Assembly: GCF_039523335.1 (NCBI RefSeq)
Contig: NZ_BAAAFC010000001.1
Location: 124,001-188,000 of the forward strand
From: Marinobacter szutsaonensis
GTDB lineage: Bacteria; Pseudomonadota; Gammaproteobacteria; Pseudomonadales; Oleiphilaceae
Direction of reading: 5' to 3'
Length of the DNA: 64,000 nt
The number at the start of each line of letters is the position of its first letter. Position 1 is the stretch's first letter. The translations under genes and the position numbers were made by a program. Under the pieces are notes generated by a model, which saw only the letters and a list, made by a program, of their open reading frames with translations, was not told the origin of the DNA and made no database searches. Shown piece by piece: positions 24,265-33,398 of the stretch.

Positions 24265-24406
24265 TTCAAATCCCCGTCTGCGCATCCCGTTTTCAGCTAC
24301 ACTTATTAGTCTGAATGTTTGTTCGGTTTTCAGGTCGCCGGATTGCGTCCTCCGTTAGCTATCGGGGAGCACCGGTTGGCCGGAAATGCCGGGTCAGAGG
24401 GAAAGG

Positions 24407-25699
24407 ATGCAGCTATCTCCGGAAACCCGTCTCAAGGCCATACTGGATGGCACTGGTGCAGGCACCTGGGAATGGAACCTGGACACCAACGACGTCATTT
24501 TTAACGAGCGTTGGGCGGGCATGTTGGGGTACACCCTGGATGAACTTGCTCCGGTGACCTTTGGTACCTGGGAACGCCTGTGCCATCCGGCAGATCTTGA
24601 GCTGGCGTGGAAAGCCCTACAGAGATACCTGGATGGCAAAGGGCCTCAATTTGAGTGTGTCATCCGGATGCGGCACAAGGATGGTGACTGGCGTTACATC
24701 CACACCCGCGGAATGCTGCTAAACGGTACGCATACTGATCAACCACGCTGGCTCATGGGAACCCATCTCGATGTAACCGAAGAGAAGGTCACCGAGCACC
24801 GGCTGTCGCAGCTGGCAGAGTCTCTGCCGGGCCTTATTTATACCTTTGTCATGGAACCGGACGGGGGCTACTACTTCACGTATATGAGCAGGAAGGTCGA
24901 GGATTTCTTTGGAATTACACCAGAGGAAGCCTGTGCCGATGCTGAGTTGATTTTCCAGCATATTCACCCTGAAGATCGCGAAGCCGTTCATGATTCCATT
25001 GCCGACTCTTTCAGCACTCTGGAACAATGGGAATGCGATTACCGGGTCATCAACAGTGGAATGACTGGCTGGCTTCGGGGCGTGGCCAAGCCAGAACAGG
25101 AGCCGGATGGCAAGGTGGTCTGGCAGGGCATGGTGATTAACATTGACGATGAAAAACGCCTGGAGCTGGAGCTCGAAAGACTGTCCGTTACTGATGAGCT
25201 TACCGGGCTATTCAATCGTCGCTACTTCCTACGCAAACTGGAAGAGACCGCTGCCCAGCAGGATCGCTATGGCGGGGAGTTTTCCCTGGTTGCAGTGGAT
25301 CTCGACCACTTCAAGGCAATCAACGACGCTTACGGCCACCCGGTCGGGGATGCGGTCCTGAAGCGGTTCGGTGAGCTGATCCAGCGCAGGGTACGAAAAT
25401 CCGACGTGGTAGCCCGGACCGGGGGCGAGGAATTTCTCATACTGATGCCACAGACGTCCCTTGAGAACGCGGCCCAGGTGGCGGAAGATCTTCGGGGCGC
25501 CATTGAAAACGAGAGCTTTGTCGGTGATGAAAGTCAGAATTTCCGGGTCACCCTGAGCGCCGGGGTGGTCAGCTGCACGGACGAGGTTGTGACGGTTCGT
25601 GATTTGCTTTCAATCTGTGACCGATCCCTTTATCGGGCAAAGCGACAGGGACGTAACCGGATCATGGTGCAGTACCCACTATCCGGTAGGCAGGCCTGA
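24407..25699 (+). CDS. PAS-PAS-GGDEF diguanylate cyclase
   Basis: The 430-residue soluble protein has two PAS-like domains (about 8-125, with GTWEWNLDT and HPADL; about 135-255, with HPEDR) and a GGDEF domain with GGEEF at 339-343. RKSD (330-333), five residues before it, is the RxxD inhibitory site, so product inhibition is expected. It should make c-di-GMP in response to a signal sensed by the PAS domains. No transmembrane segment is seen. Start ATG 24407 has AGGG 6 nt upstream; an in-frame ATG lies 21 nt earlier. Confidence 0.92.
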   Translation: MQLSPETRLKAILDGTGAGTWEWNLDTNDVIFNERWAGMLGYTLDELAPVTFGTWERLCHPADLELAWKALQRYLDGKGPQFECVIRMRHKDGDWRYIHTRGMLLNGTHTDQPRWLMGTHLDVTEEKVTEHRLSQLAESLPGLIYTFVMEPDGGYYFTYMSRKVEDFFGITPEEACADAELIFQHIHPEDREAVHDSIADSFSTLEQWECDYRVINSGMTGWLRGVAKPEQEPDGKVVWQGMVINIDDEKRLELELERLSVTDELTGLFNRRYFLRKLEETAAQQDRYGGEFSLVAVDLDHFKAINDAYGHPVGDAVLKRFGELIQRRVRKSDVVARTGGEEFLILMPQTSLENAAQVAEDLRGAIENESFVGDESQNFRVTLSAGVVSCTDEVVTVRDLLSICDRSLYRAKRQGRNRIMVQYPLSGRQA

Positions 25700-25720
25700 C
25701 CTGGGCCGGATAAAATGAAA

Positions 25721-25740
25721 AACCCCGCCGAAGCGGGGTT
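25721..25740. terminator. bidirectional rho-independent terminator
   Basis: AACCCCGC-CGAA-GCGGGGTT forms an 8-bp stem with a CGAA loop between convergent genes. On the minus strand it is followed by TTTCATTTTAT, on the plus strand by TTTGAAG, so it is strongest for the lipoprotein gene. Confidence 0.88.
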
Positions 25741-25756
25741 TGAAGTCAGGTTTATG

Positions 25757-27913
25757 TCAGATGGCTTCCGGCAACGGATCCTGAATCACCGTGTGGATGA
25801 ACTGGATGACGTTGCGGGTATCCTCTGCCTGCTTCACGAAAGCTTCGATATTATTGCCGTCAGAGTACCCATCACTACCCAGCACCCGTACCCAGACATC
25901 TTCCGTACGGTCGCCGTAGGCGCAGCTGAGGTCGTCCGGTTGACGTTCCACGAAATCAACCATGGCACCGGAATAGATGGTTTCGGTGGTGTGGTTGAAA
26001 GCTCTGTAATCCACGTAACCGCTGTCCAGACGTTTCGCTCCGCACTCGGCAGCATCACCCTGGCAGGCATCGGTGCCTTTCATCAGGAACAACAGTCCTT
26101 CATCGGTCAGCTGTTGCTCGAGTGCCGGCTTGATGGCCAAGTCTTTCTTGGTCCACGTGCCATCCTGCATGATTTCAACGCTGCCCTCGAGTTTGCCCCA
26201 GCGCATCAGTGCCCAGTACATCGCCAGGCCGGCCAGGGGGGAATCGACCGTTTGATAGGTCACGTTGCCGGTCCCATCATCAATGCCATAGGCCAGCCGA
26301 CCGGACAGATCGAGTTTCAGGCCAACAGAAGCGTTGATCGAATTCATGACATCATACAGAGCCCGGTCGAGAACGCGCGGGTTGGTCAGCGCCACCCGTA
26401 CCACGTTCAGGCGGCCAAGCTCGAGTTCGATTACGTCGTCCTCATAGCCTTCGGCGATGACGCACTCACCGGAATCCGGGTCGAGTACCATCGGCACGGG
26501 ATTGTCAGTACCACCAGTCACAGAGACCGGCTGCGGGCAGCCATTCCCGTCCAGCACCGGAACCCCATTCTCGTCGCGAACCAATTCCCACAGGTCGCCA
26601 AAGACCTCACCCTTGTTGTTAAAGTCGACAGCATCGCTATTCAGACCAAGCACGGTATTGATGAACACCAGACCGTCAATGGTCAGGGGCACACTCTTGT
26701 TGGAGGCACCACCCAGGAAGGCGGCGGCCGCGTGCATCAGATCAACCCTTCCATCTGCTGTGGGCAGGGTCTGCAGTGGCGCTTCCGGCATATCCTGGAT
26801 GACGTCATGCATGAACACGATGGTGCGCCGTGCGTCATCCGCATGGGTCATGAAGCCGTTGATGTTCACCCCGTTGTAATCCTCGAGGCCGAATACCTGC
26901 TCCCAGGCGTATCCTGTCTCATCACGGTAATGACAAGCGCTGCCGTCGTCATAATACTGAATGTAGCTCAGAAGCTGGGTTGCATAGTCCATTTGCCGGT
27001 CGTGAACGGCCTGGGACAGATCGGCATAGCCTTCGTGCAAGTCGACGCCATGATCCCGCCCGGGCGTGCCGTCCCTCAAATAGGCGAGGTCACCCAGGTC
27101 CAGGTCATCCCGGATCTCGAGCCACTGCGGTGCGATGGTCTGGCCGCCGTCGTGTTTCTCCGGACCGTAACCGGCAATACGACCTTCCTTGAGAAGGGCA
27201 TTGTAGAGCGCGAGGTTTTCTCGCGGGGAATCGATGGTGCTTTCAACCGGTAAGCCGGTGACCGGGTCACTGGAAACCAGGATCAGGCGTCCGGCGGGGT
27301 CAAGTTTGATCGATTCGGAAGCGTTGATGTTCTTGATCGCTTCCTCCAGAGCCCGCGCAAACACGGTCGGATTCTGAGTCATGGTACGAACCATGTTCAG
27401 CCGGCCAATTTCAAGTTCGATGGTGTATTGCTCGTAGCCTTCCGCCACGGCACAAACCGGCTCCTCTTCCAGCGTGTCGAGGACCATGGGCACCGTATCG
27501 GTGGTTGTGCCATCGGGGAGGGTGATGGTTTCGGATGCGATAGGCTGCATGCATCCGTTGGCGTCGAGAACCGGCACGCCGTAGGCGTCCCGGACGACCA
27601 TCCACAAATCACCAAACAGGTTCTGCGGATCATTGGGGACATCGTTCAGCCCGAGGGCCGAGTTTATAAAAATCACAGAGTCCACTGTCAGTGGTATCTC
27701 TTTGCCGGTTGCGGCGCCCAGGAAAGACGCGGCACTATCAAGTACGGCAGGGGATATATCCGCTTGGGGGATGGTTCCTCCGTTATCAATCACGTCCGGG
27801 AATCTGTCAAAGTCGGACGAGCTGCCATCGCAGCCAACGAGAAAGGCGGAGGTCAGGAGAGTTCCAAAAAAAGCTTTTTTATAGTTGCATAAATGCATCA
27901 TGGCCACACCCAT
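25757..27913 (-). CDS. unrecognised lipoprotein with internal tandem duplication
   Basis: I do not recognise this 718-residue protein. It begins with a hydrophobic stretch and lipobox LVGC followed by DGSSSD, so it should be an exported lipoprotein, probably outer-membrane because Asp sits near but not clearly at position +2 in a retention context. Two halves of about 330 residues repeat the same order of blocks: AA/SFLG-A-K-PLT-D-FIN-LGLN, GDLW-VRD-GVPVLD-NGC-QP, a PMVLD segment, AEGYE-IELE-GRLNVVR, INAS-KLD-GRL, and a C-terminal D-R-VIQF/H-VIQD block. Starts at 27913, 27901 and 27898 are all possible. Confidence 0.7.
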   Translation of the reverse strand: MGVAMMHLCNYKKAFFGTLLTSAFLVGCDGSSSDFDRFPDVIDNGGTIPQADISPAVLDSAASFLGAATGKEIPLTVDSVIFINSALGLNDVPNDPQNLFGDLWMVVRDAYGVPVLDANGCMQPIASETITLPDGTTTDTVPMVLDTLEEEPVCAVAEGYEQYTIELEIGRLNMVRTMTQNPTVFARALEEAIKNINASESIKLDPAGRLILVSSDPVTGLPVESTIDSPRENLALYNALLKEGRIAGYGPEKHDGGQTIAPQWLEIRDDLDLGDLAYLRDGTPGRDHGVDLHEGYADLSQAVHDRQMDYATQLLSYIQYYDDGSACHYRDETGYAWEQVFGLEDYNGVNINGFMTHADDARRTIVFMHDVIQDMPEAPLQTLPTADGRVDLMHAAAAFLGGASNKSVPLTIDGLVFINTVLGLNSDAVDFNNKGEVFGDLWELVRDENGVPVLDGNGCPQPVSVTGGTDNPVPMVLDPDSGECVIAEGYEDDVIELELGRLNVVRVALTNPRVLDRALYDVMNSINASVGLKLDLSGRLAYGIDDGTGNVTYQTVDSPLAGLAMYWALMRWGKLEGSVEIMQDGTWTKKDLAIKPALEQQLTDEGLLFLMKGTDACQGDAAECGAKRLDSGYVDYRAFNHTTETIYSGAMVDFVERQPDDLSCAYGDRTEDVWVRVLGSDGYSDGNNIEAFVKQAEDTRNVIQFIHTVIQDPLPEAI

Positions 27914-28196
27914 TGAAGATGTTACGCCGGATCACCGTAACTAATACAAATCCGGACAGAAGCCGTCGATTGGCAACTACCTGGCAGGACTTTGGCTGCC
28001 TTGCCTACCCCTTCTGTTCTTCTGTGAAATATAAATATAGAACCAGATGCGATCAACGTGGTAGATCTGGATCAAAAAATAGCCATAAGAAAGGCGGTGG
28101 GTTGTACCTATGTTTGCCGGAATAGAAATTTCCGGTTGAGCTGGCTTGGCGCTACTATGTTTTGAAAGGAACCGAAACGGGATCTTGGAGGCACGG

Positions 28197-28865
28197 ATGG
28201 CTGAAACTCGCTTCAAGGACAGGAAGGACGCCGGTGCCCGGTTGGCCGGGGTGCTGGCAGATATGGATATTGAGCCTAACGCCGTGGTTCTGGGTCTTCC
28301 CCGGGGAGGAGTTCCCGTCGGCTACGAAATTGCCCGTCAGCTGCACTTACAGCTGGATTTCCTGAACATTCGCAAACTCGGGGTGCCATGGCAGCCCGAG
28401 GTGGCCATGGGAGCAGTGGGAGAGGACGGGATACCGCACCTGAATTCGGAGCTGGTGCGTTCGCTGGCGATCACTTCGGAGCAGATAAAACGGGTAAGGG
28501 ATCTGGAACTCAGCGTCATCCGCGAGCGTAAAAAGGCCTACCGGGGCTATGCTCCGACAGCGGATCTCCAGGGCCGGACGGTGATTCTGGTCGACGATGG
28601 CATCGCAACCGGCGCCACCATGGACCTGGCGATTGAGGTGGTCAGAAACGCCGGAGCAAGATCACTGATTGTGGCCATTCCGGCCGGGCCGGAAGGCACG
28701 ACCGAAAAATACGAAGATATGGTTGAGCACTGCATCTGCCTGCAGGAGCCGGCAGACTTCAATTATGTCGGCCAGTTCTACCGGAATTTTAATCCGGTGA
28801 CGGACGAGGAGGTGTGCGAGCTATTGCAGGCAAACTTTGAGGCACTCAATCGGGGAGCGTCATGA
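28197..28865 (+). CDS. phosphoribosyltransferase family protein
   Basis: The 222-residue protein has the type I PRTase fold: VLGLPRGGVPVGYEIA near the start, RKLGVPWQPEVAMGAVGEDG, and the PRPP loop VILVDDGIATGATM. It resembles stand-alone putative phosphoribosyltransferases often found near stress or dienelactone-hydrolase genes, and the substrate base cannot be told. Start ATG 28197 has GGAGG 5-6 nt upstream. Its last 20 bp overlap the convergent GGDEF-EAL gene. The upstream 283 bp divergent region shows no other gene. Confidence 0.85.
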   Translation: MAETRFKDRKDAGARLAGVLADMDIEPNAVVLGLPRGGVPVGYEIARQLHLQLDFLNIRKLGVPWQPEVAMGAVGEDGIPHLNSELVRSLAITSEQIKRVRDLELSVIRERKKAYRGYAPTADLQGRTVILVDDGIATGATMDLAIEVVRNAGARSLIVAIPAGPEGTTEKYEDMVEHCICLQEPADFNYVGQFYRNFNPVTDEEVCELLQANFEALNRGAS

Positions 28866-31722
28866 CGCCATTGGTGAGAAGGCGCTGAAACGTGGTGGCA
28901 GGCATCGGCTTGCCGAGGTGATAGCCCTGCACCTCATCACAGGCCAGTCGGTCGAGCTGCTCCAGCTGGGATGCGTTCTCCACGCCTTCGGCGATCACTT
29001 TCAGGCCGAGGCTGTGTGCCATGCGGATAATCGCAAGCACGACCGATGAATTACTTGGATCCGTGCCCATGTCATGTATGAATGAGCGATCGATCTTGAG
29101 TTTGTCCACCGCGAAGCGGTTAAGGTAGGCAAGGCTGGAATAGCCGGTACCAAAGTCGTCGATGGCGAGATGGATGTCGCGCTGTTTCAGCCCCTGAATG
29201 GTGTTCACAACCCGCTTGTGGTCGCCGATCAGCACGGATTCGGTCAGTTCCAGTTCCAGGTAACGGCCCTCGAAGCCGGTTTCGTCCAGTATCCCGCCGA
29301 CCTTGTCACACAGGTCACCCCGCTGGAACTGGATTGCAGACAGGTTGACCGCCAGGGTAATCGGCGGCATACCGCTATCCAGCCAGGCCTTGCCTTGCCG
29401 GCAGGCTTCCCGCAGTACCCATTCGCCAAGCTCTACAATCAGGCCGCTTTCTTCGGCGATCGGGATAAAGCGGGAAGGGGATACCCACGCCAGCTCGGGA
29501 TTGTTCCAGCGCAAGATCGCCTCCGCGCCGGTGATCTTGCGCGTGGCGAGATCCATCTGGGGCTGGTAATAGACTTCCATTTCCTTTCGTTCCAATGCTC
29601 CGCGCAGCTTGGCCAGCAGATTCTGCCGCTCGAAGGCCTTCTCCTGCATGGTGGTATCGAACCGGCGGAAGGTGTTTCTTCCCTCCATCTTGGCCGCGTA
29701 CATGGCGGTATCGGCATTGCGGGATAGCGTAGTGAAGTCATCACCGTCATCCGGGAACAGGGCGACCCCCATGGAGACAGAAGTCGCCAGATGGTGTCCT
29801 CCTACTGCGAAACTGTTGGCGAACAACTGGTGAAGCCTCTCCATTTCATGCTCATAGGCTTTCTCTTCGGGCCCGAGTTTGGCCAGCACCATGAACTCAT
29901 CCCCGGACGCGCGGGCGATGACATGGGTTTCCGGAGGGAGGGTGCCCAGACGACGGGCAACTTCCTTCAGCAGGTTATCGCCGACGGTGTGGCTCAGGGA
30001 ATCATTGATGTCCTTGAAGTTGTCCAGGTCCAGGTAAACCAGGGCGTAGCGACTGCCTGAAGATCCGGCACGGTCCAGGCGGTCATTGACCAGTTCCTCG
30101 AACCGGGCGCGGTTTGGGAGCCTGGTCAGGGGATCGAAGTGGGCGAGGAACTCGATTCGGGCCAGGTTGGACTTGCGCTTGGTGATGTCCCGCACGAAGG
30201 AGAAAAAGCCCGAGGTGAACGTGCCATCAAAGACGTGGGCGCTGATTTCCACATCCCGGATGCTGCCATCTTTATGGCGCCAGCGGCTTTCCAGACGCCC
30301 TGAGCCCTCAACCATGACCTGATCCAGTGAGCGCTCGATGCCTTCGGCGTCCAGATCCACTTCCAGGTCACGGATGTTCATTTCCAGCAGCTCGGTCTGG
30401 GAGTATCCCGTGATCTCTTCCGTTGCACGATTGACCTGGATGAAGTTTGCGTCGTAATCCATCACCAGCAGGCCATCCATGGCGGCCTGGACCATCAGCT
30501 CGTAGTTGGCCTGGGTCCGGCGATGATCGGTGACGTCGGTGGCGATGGCTCCGCTTCCGGATAGCTGGCCGTTTTCATCGAGGATCGGGAAGTGCACGGC
30601 CTCGAACATCCTCGGCTCATTCTCGAAGTTTACGATGTCGGTCACGGTGATTGGCCTGGCCAGTTCCCGTGCTCGCTGGTCCTGGCGGCTGATCGATGCT
30701 GCCGCTGCGGGCGGAAACACGTCAAAAATGCTCTTGCCAAGGATATGTTGACCCTCAAGACCCAGCAGCTTCCGGAATGCAGGATTGGTCAGCGTCACGC
30801 GGCCCTCCGCATCCATCAAATAGATGAGTGCCGGCGAATGTTCAATGAAGGTTCTGGTCAGGGATTCGCTGCGGGCAAGCTGCGCGGTGCGTTCGGCAAC
30901 AAGTTCCGAGAGGTGCTCTTCGTGGCGTTTCAGGTCCCGGAAGAGAAACTGGTAGGGCCTGATCAGGCCGGTCACGAGTACGCCCCGGTAAATCAGGTAG
31001 GCAGAAACCAGCAGGAGATAATGGCCCAGTTCATTGGCAAAGCCATAAACACTGACATATCGGGTGAGTGTCAGTGTCGCCAGGATGTTGAATACCAGAG
31101 AGGTCTGGATCAGGTAGAAGACCGGTGTGGCGAATCGCCGTCTCTGACGGTAGAGCCATGCCATGGTAATCGCGAAGATCCCGGCAATGATGTACTCGGA
31201 GGTGATCTTGAAGGGCGTCAGGCCGGTGCCTTCCAGGTAGCTGTCCGGAAATAGTCCGGAGAATACGGCAAGCCCCAGAATCACAGCGGCCGCGCCAAAC
31301 ACCGCGAAGGGTAGTTTCAGGCTGATATGCCACCTCACGGCCATCACCCCGATCAGGAATGCAACCGCTTCGAGATAGCGGAAGGCAATCCATAACTGGG
31401 TCGGCAGATTGCCGTCATGCTCGGGGAAAATGCCGATGCCCTTGTAGCTGATGGTATGAAGTAGCTCAAGGGATGCGATGAAGATCGCGGCGGTGCCGAT
31501 GACCCCGAGAAAGCTGTTGGTGGCCCAGTGCCGGGTGTGCCAGGCAAGCGCAAACAGCCCCGCCAGCACGACGATACGGAGCATCTCCACCAGGGTATGG
31601 AAAAGCAGGAAATCGTTGCGGGCAATGAGGTGCAGGGAAGCCAGGACAACAACAAGCCCGACGACTTGCGGCATGGCAATCGGCAGGTCGGTTCTTTGGG
31701 CTTGGTTCTGGTACCGTGGCAT
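28846..31722 (-). CDS. MASE3-PAS-GGDEF-EAL membrane signalling protein
   Basis: The 958-residue protein has a seven- to eight-helix N-terminal membrane sensor of the MASE3 type (about 15-250), two PAS-like domains (about 295-545), a GGDEF domain whose signature reads SGDEF (606-610), and an EAL domain whose first motif reads EAI (734-736) but which keeps DDFGTGYSSLAYL and KIDRSFI. It should act on c-di-GMP at the inner membrane. The altered GGDEF makes cyclase activity uncertain, while the conserved EAL core favours phosphodiesterase activity. AGAAGG lies about 5 nt before ATG 31722. Confidence 0.9.
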   Translation of the reverse strand: MPRYQNQAQRTDLPIAMPQVVGLVVVLASLHLIARNDFLLFHTLVEMLRIVVLAGLFALAWHTRHWATNSFLGVIGTAAIFIASLELLHTISYKGIGIFPEHDGNLPTQLWIAFRYLEAVAFLIGVMAVRWHISLKLPFAVFGAAAVILGLAVFSGLFPDSYLEGTGLTPFKITSEYIIAGIFAITMAWLYRQRRRFATPVFYLIQTSLVFNILATLTLTRYVSVYGFANELGHYLLLVSAYLIYRGVLVTGLIRPYQFLFRDLKRHEEHLSELVAERTAQLARSESLTRTFIEHSPALIYLMDAEGRVTLTNPAFRKLLGLEGQHILGKSIFDVFPPAAAASISRQDQRARELARPITVTDIVNFENEPRMFEAVHFPILDENGQLSGSGAIATDVTDHRRTQANYELMVQAAMDGLLVMDYDANFIQVNRATEEITGYSQTELLEMNIRDLEVDLDAEGIERSLDQVMVEGSGRLESRWRHKDGSIRDVEISAHVFDGTFTSGFFSFVRDITKRKSNLARIEFLAHFDPLTRLPNRARFEELVNDRLDRAGSSGSRYALVYLDLDNFKDINDSLSHTVGDNLLKEVARRLGTLPPETHVIARASGDEFMVLAKLGPEEKAYEHEMERLHQLFANSFAVGGHHLATSVSMGVALFPDDGDDFTTLSRNADTAMYAAKMEGRNTFRRFDTTMQEKAFERQNLLAKLRGALERKEMEVYYQPQMDLATRKITGAEAILRWNNPELAWVSPSRFIPIAEESGLIVELGEWVLREACRQGKAWLDSGMPPITLAVNLSAIQFQRGDLCDKVGGILDETGFEGRYLELELTESVLIGDHKRVVNTIQGLKQRDIHLAIDDFGTGYSSLAYLNRFAVDKLKIDRSFIHDMGTDPSNSSVVLAIIRMAHSLGLKVIAEGVENASQLEQLDRLACDEVQGYHLGKPMPATTFQRLLTNGVMTLPD

Positions 31723-31837
31723 GGGCCTTCTGCAATCAGACTTTCAAGGGTTCAAGTCTATACCACTGTGAAATTTTCGGCTCGGTTCTGATGGAAAATA
31801 CTGACCCTCTGGAGACGATGATCAGGCAAGTGAATTA

Positions 31838-33397
31838 TCAGCGGGGATAGCCTGTTATGTCACGGATTTTTCGGTAGATGGGCTGCAATCTCGGGTACAT
31901 GGCGAGGTACACCTCGGAGTAGAGCCGGTTATACAGCGCGTGGGTCTCCGGAACGGGTTGGAAGCATTCACCAACACGGGTCATGGCCGAGATGGCGGTT
32001 TCAAAATCCGGGTGCAGGCCCAGCCCCACGGCTGCGTCGATAGCGGCGCCCAAGCCGGACGTTTCATAAGTGTGGGGGCGCTCGGCGGGCAGCCCGAAAA
32101 TATCCGCAGTCAATTGCATGGCCGCATCGCTCTGGGAGCCGCCCCCGGCTACCCGGAGTCTGCGGATGGGCACACCGCTGCGCTTCTCAATCCGCTCCTT
32201 GCCCTCGCGCAGGGCGTAGGCGAGGCCTTCCAGGATTGCCCGGTAGATGTGGGCCCGGGTATGAACGTCACCAAAACCGATGATGGCACCCTTGGCTTCC
32301 GGTCCCGGCTGGCGCACACCCGGGGACCAGTAGGGTTGCAGCATGAGTCCCATGGATCCGGGAGGCACATCCCGCACCAGTTCATCGAAGAGGACCTCCG
32401 GCTCAATGCCTTGTTGTTCGGCAATTTTCCTTTCTCTCAGACCAAACTCCCGCTTGAACCAGCTGACCATCCAGAATCCACGGTAGATCATCACCTCCGT
32501 GGAATAATGCCCGGGCAGGGCGGCCGGATAGGGCGGCATCAGGCGCACAGGCTCCACGTATCGTGGGCTGGTGGTGTTGATCGTTGCCGTTGTGCCGTAG
32601 CTCATGCAGCCAATGTCCGGGCTCAGACCGCCGGATCCCAGAACTTCACAGGCTTTGTCCGAGGCGGCTGCAATGACGGGAAGTCCCTCCGGTACACCCA
32701 GGTGCCGGGCGGCCTCCGGAATTAGCTGGCCGAGTGTGTCGCCGGGAGCCACCAGTTCCGGCAGCTGGTCCGGTCTCACGGGCATGGTTTGCCATTTGAA
32801 ATCATGGCTGCCTGCCCAGCGGTGTTTCTTGTAGTCAAACGGCAAATAACCTACCTGGCTACCGGTCGAGTCACGGTATTGGCCAGTCAGGCGAAAGTTG
32901 AGATAACCGGACAGCAGCAGGAATTTGTGGGTTTTTGCCCAGATTTCCGGCTGGTGCTGGGCGATCCAGTTAGCCTGGGTTTTCTCGCGAAAACGGTTAA
33001 TGGTGTCTTCCAGGCGGGCAAGCTTGAATAGCCAGCCCCAGGGGCCCTTGACCGGCCCGTCAACCCGGGCGTGGCGCTGGTCGAGCCAGATGATGGCCGG
33101 GCGCAAGGGGTGGCCGTTTCGGTCCAGGTTAATGACGGTGCCCCGCTGAGTGGTCACAGTTACTCCGGCCACCTGATCCGGGCCGGCATCGGTGCTCTGC
33201 CAGAGTTTGTCGCACGCCACTCCGAGGCTCTCCCAGAAATAGTCCGGGCGCTGCTCGGCCCAGCCGGGTTGTTCCGAGAAATAGGGCTCGATTTCCTGCT
33301 TGCCCTTGCCGACGAGGTTGCCTCGGGTGTCGAACAGCAGGGCCCGGACACTCTGGGTGCCGTTATCGATGGCCAGGATCAAAGGTGTGTCGGTCAT
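31838..33397 (-). CDS. FGGY-family carbohydrate kinase
   Basis: The 519-residue kinase has LAIDNGTQSVRALLFD (N-terminal phosphate loop), the long FGGY middle with WLDQRHAR and a C-terminal RLRVAGGGSQSDAAMQLTADIFGLPAERP signature. The substrate may be glycerol or another polyol: it is third in an operon with a GlpD-like dehydrogenase, but it is not a canonical GlpK, whose LLN and FBP-site motifs I do not see. Start ATG 33397 (TGA-T-ATG junction with the upstream gene) has GTGAGG 6 nt upstream. Confidence 0.85.
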   Translation of the reverse strand: MTDTPLILAIDNGTQSVRALLFDTRGNLVGKGKQEIEPYFSEQPGWAEQRPDYFWESLGVACDKLWQSTDAGPDQVAGVTVTTQRGTVINLDRNGHPLRPAIIWLDQRHARVDGPVKGPWGWLFKLARLEDTINRFREKTQANWIAQHQPEIWAKTHKFLLLSGYLNFRLTGQYRDSTGSQVGYLPFDYKKHRWAGSHDFKWQTMPVRPDQLPELVAPGDTLGQLIPEAARHLGVPEGLPVIAAASDKACEVLGSGGLSPDIGCMSYGTTATINTTSPRYVEPVRLMPPYPAALPGHYSTEVMIYRGFWMVSWFKREFGLRERKIAEQQGIEPEVLFDELVRDVPPGSMGLMLQPYWSPGVRQPGPEAKGAIIGFGDVHTRAHIYRAILEGLAYALREGKERIEKRSGVPIRRLRVAGGGSQSDAAMQLTADIFGLPAERPHTYETSGLGAAIDAAVGLGLHPDFETAISAMTRVGECFQPVPETHALYNRLYSEVYLAMYPRLQPIYRKIRDITGYPR

Positions 33398-33398
33398 A

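Noticed and set aside
25715..27253. 512-codon open frame antisense to the duplicated lipoprotein gene
   Set aside because: The opposite strand has a lipobox, duplicated blocks and a terminator; the antisense product shows only compositional bias.
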